From NCBI RefSeq assembly GCF_031326205.1, contig NZ_CP133721.1, positions 1,922,001 to 1,986,000 on the forward strand: a stretch of 64,000 nt of DNA. The letters run 5' to 3'. Position 1 is the first letter of the stretch. Every line of letters begins with the position of its first letter. The translations under genes and the position numbers were made by a program. Below, in pieces: positions 1 to 8,249 of the stretch. The stretch is from Flavobacterium sp. 20NA77.7. Its GTDB lineage: Bacteria; Bacteroidota; Bacteroidia; Flavobacteriales; Flavobacteriaceae. The notes under the pieces were generated by a model. It saw only the letters and a list, made by a program, of their open reading frames with translations, was not told the DNA's origin and made no database searches.

Positions 1-2730
1 ATCTTTTCAGGAGTAGTAAGCGCACAAAATATTAAACTAGAAGGAACAGTAAAAGATGCGTCTGGTGCTGTAATAGAAACAGCAAACGTAATGGCTATCA
101 ATCAAACTACAAAAGCCATGGACGCCTATAACATTACAAATGACAAAGGTAAATTTTCATTAAATCTAAAGCCAAATACCGAATATCTTATAAAAGCAGG
201 ATACATTGGTTATGCTCCTTTTGAGAAAAAAATTACAACGGCAAACCAAAACATTTCACTTGAAATAGCTTTGAAAGAAAACAATGAAATTGAAGCTGTT
301 GAAATTGTAAAAGAAATGCCTGTAACCATTAAAGGTGATACCATAATTTATAATTCAGATTCGTTCACTAATGGAACAGAAAAAAAATTAGAAGACGTTT
401 TAAAGAAGCTGCCGGGTGTTGAAGTTAACAAAGACGGAGAAATTGAAGTTGAGGGCAAAAAAGTACAGAAAGTCATGGTTGAAGGAAAAGACTTTTTCGA
501 TGGAGACACTAAAATTGCCACAAAAAATATCCCTGCAGATGCTTTAGATAAAATTCAAGTACTTAGGAATTATAATGAAGTTTCTAATTTGAAAGGTCTT
601 GAAAATAATGAAGAAAATGTAGCGATAAATATTAAACTAAAAGCGGGTAAAAAGAATTTTTGGTTTGGAGATGTAACTGCTGGCGGAGGTTTTAGCAACA
701 AATTAGATCGTCATATATTTAACCCCAAATTATTCTTTTATAGCCCAAAATACAGTGTAAACGTTATTGGTAACCTTAATAATATTGGAGAATTACCTTT
801 AACCATGCAAGATTATTTCAAATTTACTGGCGGGTTTAAAAATATGACTCGTAAAAGCGGAAGTACTTTTAATGTTTCTTCAAATGATTTAGGGATCATG
901 GGAATGCGAAATAATCGTGCTAAAGAAATAGATGCAAAGTTTGGCGCTGCTAACTTCAGTTATAATCCTTCAAAAGCATGGACAATTAGTGGATTTGGAA
1001 TTTATTCCTACAACAAAACAAATTTGCTTACTGAAAACATTTACAATCGTGTAGATCAATTCAATGGCACACCCACTACAGTTACTGAAAACAAAACAGA
1101 TAAATCCTTACAAAGCACCGATTTAGGTTTGTTCAAAATAAGTTCTAGTTATGTCCCTTCAACAAAAGTTCATTTTGATTATGATGCTTTGATAAAAACT
1201 TCTAATCAACTGGAAAATCAAAGTACAGTTTCAAGTTTACAAGGCGATATTTATACGGTGAAAAAACAAAAACCGTTAGCAATAAATCAAAATTTGAATT
1301 ACTATTACACACTTAATGATAAAAATGTTTTCTCTTTTGAAATGCAAAATTTATTTCAAGAAGAAGACCCACTTTATCAGGCTAATCTAGCAAAGTTGAA
1401 TGGACAAGGAATTCCCGTTTTTTCTATTTTTCAACAATTAAATGGATACAATACAAGCCAAACACGAAATGATGGCAATCAAAACAGACTTGTTAAAACA
1501 AATAAAACAGATACTAAATTAGATTATTATTACATGGTTACCCCAAAAAGCAACATTAATGTGACTTTAGGAAACACCTATTCGTATCAAAATTTTAATT
1601 CTTCAATTTATCAAATTTTAGATAACGGAACAACCAATAATCTTACTGCTCCGGAAAACAACAACCAAGTTACGTATAAATTTAATGATGTATTTTTAGG
1701 CTTACACTATAAATTTATGACCGGAAAATTTACATTTAATCCTGGTTTTACTATTCATCAATTTAACACAGCTGACACTCAACTTAACTCATCTCACAAA
1801 ATGAGTTTCAATAGATTTTTACCAGATGTATATGCACTTTGGCAAATTAAAAAATCACAAACACTTACATACAACTATTCCATGAGTAATAGTTTTACAG
1901 ATATTAATAAATTAGCTCAAGGCTATGTGTTTTCTAATTATAATAGCTTGTTTAGTGGAAATAGATTTTTAGAAAATTCATTATCTCACGTGCATTCTTT
2001 ACGTTTCTTTAAATATAGTATGTTTAATTTTGAAAATATTTTCGCCAATTTAACCTATACTAAACAAGTTAATACAATAACCAATAAAGCATTATTAACT
2101 GGTGTAAATCAAGTATCTTCTTCTGTGAATATGCCTTCAAATTTTCCAAATGAATCTTTATCTGGTTTTGGAAGTTATGGGCGTTCATTTTTAAGATATT
2201 TCAAAGCAGATGTTAATGCGCAACTTTCTTGGGCAAAAAATAACAATATTCGTATCTTACCAGATAATGATACTGATCCAACTAACAATCCTGCTCAATA
2301 TCAAACAACAAAATCTTTTACACAAAATTATGGTTTCAGTTTTTCTACAAATCTTAAAAACTTACCTAATTTAGAATTCAATTATGACTATACTATTAAT
2401 GATTTTCAAAGTCAAGTTTATTATGTAGATAATCCTTCTATTACCTTAGAGTATTATTTTTTAGATGCTTTCTCTTTTACATCTGAATATAGTTTTTACC
2501 ATAATAGAAATAAAGCAAAAACAGTTAATACAGAATATGATTTTCTTACCGCTTCGTTAAGCTATAAAAAGAAAGACAGTAAATTTGAATATAAAATCAA
2601 TGCTACAAATTTATTAAATACAACAAGTATTAATGACAGTAGTTTCAATGCTCTGGGGGGTTCTACAAACTTCTCGAGTTATTACGTACAGCCACGTTAT
2701 TTAATATTTAGTCTAAAATATAATTTATAA
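1..2730 (+). CDS. Outer-membrane beta-barrel protein with carboxypeptidase-like N-terminal domain (5' partial)
   Basis: The reading frame is open from the first base, so the gene begins before the window. The first in-window residues (FSGVVSAQN) look like the end of a signal peptide. Next comes a carboxypeptidase-regulatory-like beta-sandwich of about 85 residues (GTVKDASGAV onwards), a plug-like stretch (LEDVLKKLPGVEV, then VMVEGKDFF), and a long region rich in Asn, Tyr and Phe with alternating strands, typical of a barrel. The family (outer-membrane beta-barrel, TonB-receptor-like) usually transports or assembles ligands in the outer membrane of Bacteroidota. The substrate cannot be told. 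A hairpin terminator follows directly and is shared with the convergent permease gene. Confidence 0.85.
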   Translation: MFSGVVSAQNIKLEGTVKDASGAVIETANVMAINQTTKAMDAYNITNDKGKFSLNLKPNTEYLIKAGYIGYAPFEKKITTANQNISLEIALKENNEIEAVEIVKEMPVTIKGDTIIYNSDSFTNGTEKKLEDVLKKLPGVEVNKDGEIEVEGKKVQKVMVEGKDFFDGDTKIATKNIPADALDKIQVLRNYNEVSNLKGLENNEENVAINIKLKAGKKNFWFGDVTAGGGFSNKLDRHIFNPKLFFYSPKYSVNVIGNLNNIGELPLTMQDYFKFTGGFKNMTRKSGSTFNVSSNDLGIMGMRNNRAKEIDAKFGAANFSYNPSKAWTISGFGIYSYNKTNLLTENIYNRVDQFNGTPTTVTENKTDKSLQSTDLGLFKISSSYVPSTKVHFDYDALIKTSNQLENQSTVSSLQGDIYTVKKQKPLAINQNLNYYYTLNDKNVFSFEMQNLFQEEDPLYQANLAKLNGQGIPVFSIFQQLNGYNTSQTRNDGNQNRLVKTNKTDTKLDYYYMVTPKSNINVTLGNTYSYQNFNSSIYQILDNGTTNNLTAPENNNQVTYKFNDVFLGLHYKFMTGKFTFNPGFTIHQFNTADTQLNSSHKMSFNRFLPDVYALWQIKKSQTLTYNYSMSNSFTDINKLAQGYVFSNYNSLFSGNRFLENSLSHVHSLRFFKYSMFNFENIFANLTYTKQVNTITNKALLTGVNQVSSSVNMPSNFPNESLSGFGSYGRSFLRYFKADVNAQLSWAKNNNIRILPDNDTDPTNNPAQYQTTKSFTQNYGFSFSTNLKNLPNLEFNYDYTINDFQSQVYYVDNPSITLEYYFLDAFSFTSEYSFYHNRNKAKTVNTEYDFLTASLSYKKKDSKFEYKINATNLLNTTSINDSSFNALGGSTNFSSYYVQPRYLIFSLKYNL

Positions 2731-2762
2731 AAAAAGCGGGGTTTTAAAACTCCGCTTTTTTA
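2731..2762. terminator. Bidirectional intrinsic terminator
   Basis: The arms AAAAAGCGG and CCGCTTTTT enclose a self-complementary GTTTTAAAAC centre. A-runs and T-runs at both ends let it serve both the barrel gene (+) and the convergent ABC permease (-). Confidence 0.85.
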
Positions 2763-2767
2763 TTATT

Positions 2768-4018
2768 TTACATTCCCGTTCGTATAGCTTCTACCGGGTC
2801 TAATCTTGAGGCAGAAATAGCGGGAATAATTCCAGCAATTAACCCAATAAAGATTGCTAATCCTGACCCAATTAATACATTAGTAAAACTAAGTACAAAA
2901 TCAAAATCGACGGCATACGTAAGCACTATTGCAATAAGCCAAACTAGAAACATGCCTATAATACCTCCAAATAGAGATAAAATAACAGCTTCAAACAAAA
3001 ACTGAAACAATATAAATTTATTTTTTGCACCAAGTGCTTTTTGAATACCAATTAAATTTGTGCGTTCCTTTACAGAGACAAACATAATATTAGCAATTCC
3101 AAAACCTCCTACTAATAACGAAAAACCACTCAATACCCATCCCGCAACATTCATTTGTCCTGTAATATTTTCAATAAAATCAGTAAATCCAGACAACACA
3201 TTAATGAAAAAATTATTAATATCATCTGGTTTCAAGCCTCTATATGAACGAAGTTTTTGTGTTAATTCAGCCTTCAATTCTTCAATATCTATCCCTTTTT
3301 CAGGTTTTATTAAAATAGCAGGCGTAAACGATTTATTGTTATCTCCATACATTTTTCGTAAAAAGTTTACCGGAAAAAACACCGCAATATCATTACTATC
3401 TCCAAAAGTGTCTTGGCCTTGTTTTTTTAATACCCCAATAACCTTAAAACGCTGTCCATATAAACGAATCTGCTTACCTATTGGATCATTTGTTTCAAAC
3501 AATCCTTCGGCAACATCACTTCCAATAACAATAACCGGAACCCCCGAATTAGATTCTGATTCATTAAACAAACGTCCTTTTTCTATTGTAAAAGGTTCAA
3601 TATCAAAAAATTCGTTAGTTGATGGTTTTACTCGTATTGACGTTACTATATTATCTCCATATTTAATACTTTCATTTCGAGTAAACATATTATAAGACAT
3701 TTGATCAACGCCAGATAAATTTCTTTTTAAATATTGGTACTCTTCATATTTAACTTGTGGAAATTGATCTCTTTTCCATTGCTCTACATCTGTTGGGCCA
3801 AAAGAATATTTAAACAAATAAATGGTATTTTTATCCATACCGCTTATACTGCTTTCAATATTTTTTTTCATAGAATCTACCGCAGCTAAAACAGCAATAA
3901 TAGAAAAAATACCTATTGTGACACCTAATAAAGACAATAAGGTTCGCAATTTATTGTTACGTAATGCATTCAATGCAAAACTCAAACTTTCTTTTAGTAA
4001 TCTAATATATAATAACAT
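2768..4018 (-). CDS. MacB/FtsX-type ABC transporter permease
   Basis: The 416-residue protein has the FtsX/MacB layout: a membrane helix at about 22-45 (LLSLLGVTIGIFSIIAV), a periplasmic MacB-like core domain of about 230 residues, then three C-terminal helices from about residue 290 and the usual ending SRLDPVEAIRTGM. Family members work with an ABC ATPase to move lipoproteins, peptides or drugs by mechanotransmission. No ATPase gene is next to it in this window, so partner and substrate are unknown. It diverges from purH across a 179-base spacer holding a 17-bp palindrome that overlaps a poor -7 match for this gene (TAAAGTTG, 4067-4074). Confidence 0.9.
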   Translation of the reverse strand: MLLYIRLLKESLSFALNALRNNKLRTLLSLLGVTIGIFSIIAVLAAVDSMKKNIESSISGMDKNTIYLFKYSFGPTDVEQWKRDQFPQVKYEEYQYLKRNLSGVDQMSYNMFTRNESIKYGDNIVTSIRVKPSTNEFFDIEPFTIEKGRLFNESESNSGVPVIVIGSDVAEGLFETNDPIGKQIRLYGQRFKVIGVLKKQGQDTFGDSNDIAVFFPVNFLRKMYGDNNKSFTPAILIKPEKGIDIEELKAELTQKLRSYRGLKPDDINNFFINVLSGFTDFIENITGQMNVAGWVLSGFSLLVGGFGIANIMFVSVKERTNLIGIQKALGAKNKFILFQFLFEAVILSLFGGIIGMFLVWLIAIVLTYAVDFDFVLSFTNVLIGSGLAIFIGLIAGIIPAISASRLDPVEAIRTGM

Positions 4019-4055
4019 AATTCATTTGGCTTACTCTATAAGTAGCTATTGTTTA

Positions 4056-4072
4056 AAAGTTGTTACAACTTT
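4056..4072. promoter_or_regulatory. 17-bp palindrome between the ABC permease and purH
   Basis: AAAGTTGT, one T, then ACAACTTT: perfect 8-bp arms. It lies 23 bases upstream of the purH -33 element and covers the likely start region of the permease. The size and symmetry suit a dimeric regulator's operator. No regulator is identified. Confidence 0.4.
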
Positions 4073-4094
4073 ATAATAACTTATTCTTTGTACA

Positions 4095-4126
4095 TTTGAC
4101 TGTTTAAAATTGTATAATTACTTTTG
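4095..4126 (+). promoter_or_regulatory. purH promoter
   Basis: TTTG at 4095-4098, a 20-base spacer, then TACTTTTG at 4119-4126. This fits the Bacteroidota housekeeping consensus and gives a leader of about 65 bases before the purH ATG. Confidence 0.75.
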
Positions 4127-4197
4127 CAGTGTAATAAACAAAACTTAACTACTAAAAAAGCAGAAACAACTAACTTTTTGCTGAAAACAACAACACA

Positions 4198-5724
4198 ATG
4201 ACAAATTTAAAAAAAATTAATGCCGCTTTAATCTCTGTATTTGACAAAACAGGATTAGAACCAATTGTAAAAGCACTTCATCAAAACAACGTAACACTTT
4301 ATTCTACAGGCGGAACAGAAATTTTTATCAAAGAATTAGGTATTCCTGTTGTAGCCGTTGAAGACATTACCTCCTACCCATCTATACTAGGAGGAAGAGT
4401 GAAAACGTTGCATCCAAAAATTTTCGGTGGTATTTTAAACAGACAAGATCACGAAGGTGATGTAGCACAAATGCAAGAATTTGACATTCCTCAAATAGAC
4501 TTAGTTATTGTAGATTTATATCCATTTGAAAAAACAGTGGCTTCTCAAGCTAGTGAACCCGAAATTATTGAAAAAATAGATATTGGAGGTATTTCACTAA
4601 TTAGAGCTGCTGCAAAAAATTTCAAAGACACAGTTATTGTGGCTTCTGTTCAAGAATATGCTGAATTTTTGAATTTTTATACTGAAAACAATGGATTTAC
4701 TTCTATAGAACAAAGACGTTTACTTGCTACAAAAGCATTTCATATTTCTTCAAATTATGACAGTGCCATTTTTACTTATTTCAATGAAGATGCAACGTAT
4801 TTAAAAGTAAGCGAATCAAATGGTCAAGTTTTGCGTTATGGTGAAAACCCTCATCAAAAAGGGTTTTTCTTTGGAAACTTTGAAGCTATGTTTACCAAAA
4901 TTAATGGTAAAGAACTGTCTTACAATAATTTATTAGACGTGGATGCCGCCGTAAATCTTATTAATGAATTTAAAAATGATGCGCCTACATTTGCCATTCT
5001 TAAGCACAATAATGCGTGTGGAATAGCAACACGTCAAACAATGAAAGAAGCTTATTTAGAAGCCCTAGCAGGCGATCCCACTTCAGCTTTTGGAGGCGTA
5101 TTAATTGCTAATAGCAAAATTGATTACGATACGGCCGAAGAAATTAACAAGCTATTTTGTGAAGTTGTTATTGCTCCTGCTTATGATGAAGATGCAATAG
5201 AAGTATTAGAAGAAAAGAAAAACAGAATTATTTTAATACTAAACGACGTTAACTTACCAGAAAAACAAATTAGAACTTGCTTAAATGGTTTACTTGTTCA
5301 AGATAAAGACAACGTTACCGATTCGGCAGAAATTTTAAAAACCGCAACAAAAGTTGGTCCTACCGAAGAAGAGATTGAAGATTTGTTATTTGCTTCAAAA
5401 ATATGCAAACACACCAAATCAAACACAATTGTTCTCGCAAAAAACAAACAGCTTTGTGCATCAGGTACAGGTCAAACTTCAAGAGTTGACGCATTGAAAC
5501 AAGCCATTGAAAAAGCACAATCATTTGAATTTGATTTAACAGGCGCTGTAATGGCAAGCGATGCGTTTTTTCCATTTCCAGATTGTGTAGAAATAGCAAA
5601 AAATGCTGGAATTACAGCAGTTATTCAACCAGGAGGTTCTATCAAAGACGAATTAAGCATCAATTATTGCGATGCAAATAACATGTCAATGGTATTCACT
5701 GGAATTAGACATTTCAAGCATTAA
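4198..5724 (+). CDS. purH: Bifunctional AICAR formyltransferase / IMP cyclohydrolase
   Basis: Catalyses the last two steps of IMP synthesis in the cytoplasm: formylation of AICAR with 10-formyl-THF and ring closure of FAICAR. The 508-residue length is normal. An MGS-like cyclohydrolase domain covers about residues 1-150 (STGGTEIFIKELG, ILGGRVKTLHPKI). The transformylase domain follows, with RYGENPHQ near 215 and the catalytic Lys-His pair K269-H270 in LKHNNACG. It is monocistronic: own promoter upstream, own terminator downstream. The ATG chosen gives the usual N-terminus (KKINAALISVFDKTGLEP). Confidence 0.98.
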   Translation: MTNLKKINAALISVFDKTGLEPIVKALHQNNVTLYSTGGTEIFIKELGIPVVAVEDITSYPSILGGRVKTLHPKIFGGILNRQDHEGDVAQMQEFDIPQIDLVIVDLYPFEKTVASQASEPEIIEKIDIGGISLIRAAAKNFKDTVIVASVQEYAEFLNFYTENNGFTSIEQRRLLATKAFHISSNYDSAIFTYFNEDATYLKVSESNGQVLRYGENPHQKGFFFGNFEAMFTKINGKELSYNNLLDVDAAVNLINEFKNDAPTFAILKHNNACGIATRQTMKEAYLEALAGDPTSAFGGVLIANSKIDYDTAEEINKLFCEVVIAPAYDEDAIEVLEEKKNRIILILNDVNLPEKQIRTCLNGLLVQDKDNVTDSAEILKTATKVGPTEEEIEDLLFASKICKHTKSNTIVLAKNKQLCASGTGQTSRVDALKQAIEKAQSFEFDLTGAVMASDAFFPFPDCVEIAKNAGITAVIQPGGSIKDELSINYCDANNMSMVFTGIRHFKH

Positions 5725-5751
5725 TAAACGAACAAAACAACCTGTTTTTAC

Positions 5752-5789
5752 AAATGCATTAAGACTTTTTGTTTTAATGCATTTTTATT
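5752..5789 (+). terminator. purH terminator
   Basis: AAATGCATTAA (5752-5762) pairs with TTAATGCATTT (5774-5784) and is followed by a T-rich tail. Confidence 0.75.
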
Positions 5790-5813
5790 TTAAAATATCC
5801 CAAATAATTTTCC

Positions 5814-5821
5814 TATTTTTG
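5814..5821 (+). promoter_or_regulatory. Possible -7 element of the mreB operon
   Basis: TATTTTTG, about 45 bases before the mreB ATG and just after the purH terminator. No TTG is seen at the expected -33 distance, so this is a moderate call. Confidence 0.5.
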
Positions 5822-5866
5822 TCTGTTGAATAATTCAATTATACACTAACCCTATTTATAAAGCAT

Positions 5867-6895
5867 ATGGGATTTTTTGATTTCATGACTGAGGACATTG
5901 CAATTGACCTTGGAACCGCAAATACGTTAATCATTCACAATGATAAAGTTGTTGTTGACAGCCCTTCTATAGTAGCTCGAGACAGAATTTCTGGTAAAAT
6001 TATAGCCTTCGGAAAAGAAGCTAATTTGATGCAAGGGAAAACACACGAAAACATCAAAACAATTAGACCTTTGAAAGATGGTGTAATTGCTGATTTTGAT
6101 GCATCTGAAAAAATGATTAGCATGTTTATCAAAAGTATTCCTGCTTTAAAGAAAAAATTATTTACACCAGCTTTACGAATGGTAATTTGTATTCCTTCAG
6201 GAATTACTGAAGTGGAAATGCGTGCCGTAAAAGAATCTGCTGAACGTGTAAATGGTAAGGAAGTTTATCTAATACACGAACCAATGGCAGCTGCTATCGG
6301 TATTGGGGTAGATATTATGCAACCAAAAGGAAATATGATTGTGGACATAGGTGGTGGTACTTCAGAAATTGCTGTTATTGCTTTAGGTGGTATTGTATGT
6401 GATAAATCAGTAAAAGTAGCAGGTGACGTATTTACAGATGACATTATCTACTATATGAGAACACAACACAACTTGTTTGTGGGTGAAACAACAGCTGAAA
6501 AAGTTAAAATTCAAATTGGAGCCGCTATAGAAGATTTAGACACCCCGCCAGACGATATGTCTGTTGAAGGACGTGACTTACTTACTGGTAAACCAAAACA
6601 AGTAGAAGTGTCTTATAGAGAAATCGCAAAAGCACTTGATAAATCTATCCAACGTATCGAAGATGCAATTATGGAAACGTTATCACAAACTCCTCCAGAA
6701 TTAGCAGCAGATATTTACAATACTGGAATTTACTTAGCAGGCGGTGGTTCTATGCTAAGAGGCTTAGACAAACGTATTTCTCTTAAAACAGATTTACCGG
6801 TTTACATTGCTGAAGACCCGCTAAGAGCGGTAGTAAGAGGAACAGGAATGGCCTTAAAAAACCTAAACATGTATAGAAACATTTTAATTAAATAA
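5867..6895 (+). CDS. mreB: Rod shape-determining protein MreB
   Basis: Actin-like ATPase that forms membrane-bound filaments guiding lateral-wall synthesis. The 342 residues match the family. The phosphate-1 loop is DLGTANT (14-20), the phosphate-2 motif is DIGGGTSE near 160, and the adenosine motif AGGGSMLRG lies near 290. The N-terminus MGFFDFMTEDIAIDLG is the typical start and carries a short hydrophobic/amphipathic tip for membrane contact. First gene of a tight five-gene operon (mreB-mreC-mreD-mrdA-rodA) with gaps of 1-10 bases, so the whole elongation machine is likely made from one mRNA. Confidence 0.98.
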   Translation: MGFFDFMTEDIAIDLGTANTLIIHNDKVVVDSPSIVARDRISGKIIAFGKEANLMQGKTHENIKTIRPLKDGVIADFDASEKMISMFIKSIPALKKKLFTPALRMVICIPSGITEVEMRAVKESAERVNGKEVYLIHEPMAAAIGIGVDIMQPKGNMIVDIGGGTSEIAVIALGGIVCDKSVKVAGDVFTDDIIYYMRTQHNLFVGETTAEKVKIQIGAAIEDLDTPPDDMSVEGRDLLTGKPKQVEVSYREIAKALDKSIQRIEDAIMETLSQTPPELAADIYNTGIYLAGGGSMLRGLDKRISLKTDLPVYIAEDPLRAVVRGTGMALKNLNMYRNILIK

Positions 6896-6905
6896 TCTTT
6901 AATTA

Positions 6906-7739
6906 ATGCAGCAAATTATTTATTTCTTGATAAAAAACAGCTATAGATTGCTGTTTTTGCTGCTTCTAAGCATTTCATTAGTGCTTACTATACAATCGCA
7001 TTCTTATCATAGAAGTGAATATATCAATTCTGCTAATTCTTTGTCCGGGTATACCTATACTCAAATTAGCAACATTAAGGAATATTTTGGACTACGTGCT
7101 AAAAACGAAGAATTAGCTCAAGAAAATGCTCGCTTAAAACAAATTCTATTCAATAAAAAGGATACGGTTTTAAATGGAAAAATTAAAGTCCCAAATATTC
7201 TTTCAGATTTCACAGTATTACAAGCGCGTGTGATTAAAAACTCTTATGATAAACAAGAAAATTTTTTAACACTTGATCGTGGTAGTTTAAAAGGTATTCA
7301 TAGTGACATGGCAGTAATCAATGATCGAGGAGTTGTGGGAATTGTAGATAAGACTACAAAAAACTTTGCTACGGTAATTAGCATTTTGCACACCAACAAT
7401 CCTATGAATGGAAAAATTAAAAATTCTAATCATTTTGGTTCAATCACGTGGGATGGAAAAAATGCGGGGTATGTACAACTTATCGATGTACCAAAACTAG
7501 CAACACTTAAAAAAGGGGATAGTATTGTTACGGGCGCACAATCTTATATTTTTCCAGAAAATATTCCGATTGGCAAAATTGACAAAATTTTTATAGATAA
7601 AAACACCAATAAATTTGTAATCAATGTACGTTTATTTAACGATATGACAAATCTTGGTTATGTGTACATTGTTGAGAATAAAAAGAAAAGAGAAAAAGAA
7701 ATAGTAGAAGCTGCTTCTGAAAAAGGCACAACTAAATAA
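6906..7739 (+). CDS. mreC: Rod shape-determining protein MreC
   Basis: Periplasmic scaffold linking MreB/MreD to PBP2. The 277-residue protein has one N-terminal membrane helix (about 11-30), a short coiled coil (EELAQENARLKQIL, about 63-78) for dimerisation, and the paired beta-barrel MreC domain (VIKNSYDKQENFLTLDRGSLKGI, AVINDRGVVGIV, GDSIVTGAQSYIFPENIPIG). It ends with a charged Lys/Glu tail. It sits 10 bases after mreB and 2 before mreD. Confidence 0.95.
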   Translation: MQQIIYFLIKNSYRLLFLLLLSISLVLTIQSHSYHRSEYINSANSLSGYTYTQISNIKEYFGLRAKNEELAQENARLKQILFNKKDTVLNGKIKVPNILSDFTVLQARVIKNSYDKQENFLTLDRGSLKGIHSDMAVINDRGVVGIVDKTTKNFATVISILHTNNPMNGKIKNSNHFGSITWDGKNAGYVQLIDVPKLATLKKGDSIVTGAQSYIFPENIPIGKIDKIFIDKNTNKFVINVRLFNDMTNLGYVYIVENKKKREKEIVEAASEKGTTK

Positions 7740-7741
7740 TA

Positions 7742-8248
7742 ATGAACAGTAATTTTATACTAAATATCATTCGTTTTTTTGTTTTGATTACACTTCAAGT
7801 AGTTGTGTTAAATCAAATCAATTTTGGTGGATGGATTAATCCGTATTTGTATGTGCTTTTTATTATTTTATACCCTATTAATTCGAATAAATTTGGTTTT
7901 ATCGCTGCAAGTTTTGCCCTAGGTCTTTTGGTCGATATTTTTTCTGATAGTGGCGGTATACATGCTACAGCTTGTTTAATGCTCGCATACTTTAGACCTG
8001 TTTTTTTACGATTTGCATTTGGACTAAGTTATGAATATCAAACCATTAGAATTGCTGATAAACTAACCGTCGATCGTTTTACATTTATCATGACTTCTAT
8101 TCTTTTTCACCATATTATATTGTTCACATTAGAACTATACAGATTAAGTTTATTTTTTAATATTATTTTACACACTATAGTAAGTACCCTATTTACATTT
8201 TTGATTTGTATTATTAGCATTTATTTAATTAAGTCAAATAAAAAATAA
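7742..8248 (+). CDS. mreD: Rod shape-determining protein MreD
   Basis: Small integral membrane protein of 168 residues, almost wholly hydrophobic, with five or six predicted helices. The family is poorly conserved in sequence, so the call rests on size, topology and position between mreC and the PBP2 gene, plus the recognisable LGLLVDIFSDSGGIHATACLMLAYFRP segment, which carries the Asp and Gly residues common in Bacteroidota MreD. One base separates its stop from the mrdA start. Confidence 0.92.
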   Translation: MNSNFILNIIRFFVLITLQVVVLNQINFGGWINPYLYVLFIILYPINSNKFGFIAASFALGLLVDIFSDSGGIHATACLMLAYFRPVFLRFAFGLSYEYQTIRIADKLTVDRFTFIMTSILFHHIILFTLELYRLSLFFNIILHTIVSTLFTFLICIISIYLIKSNKK

Positions 8249-8249
8249 A

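Noticed and set aside
3060-3695. 211-residue open frame on the plus strand
   Set aside because: It lies wholly antisense to the ABC permease, has no promoter or recognisable motif, and its composition is that of a reverse-frame shadow.
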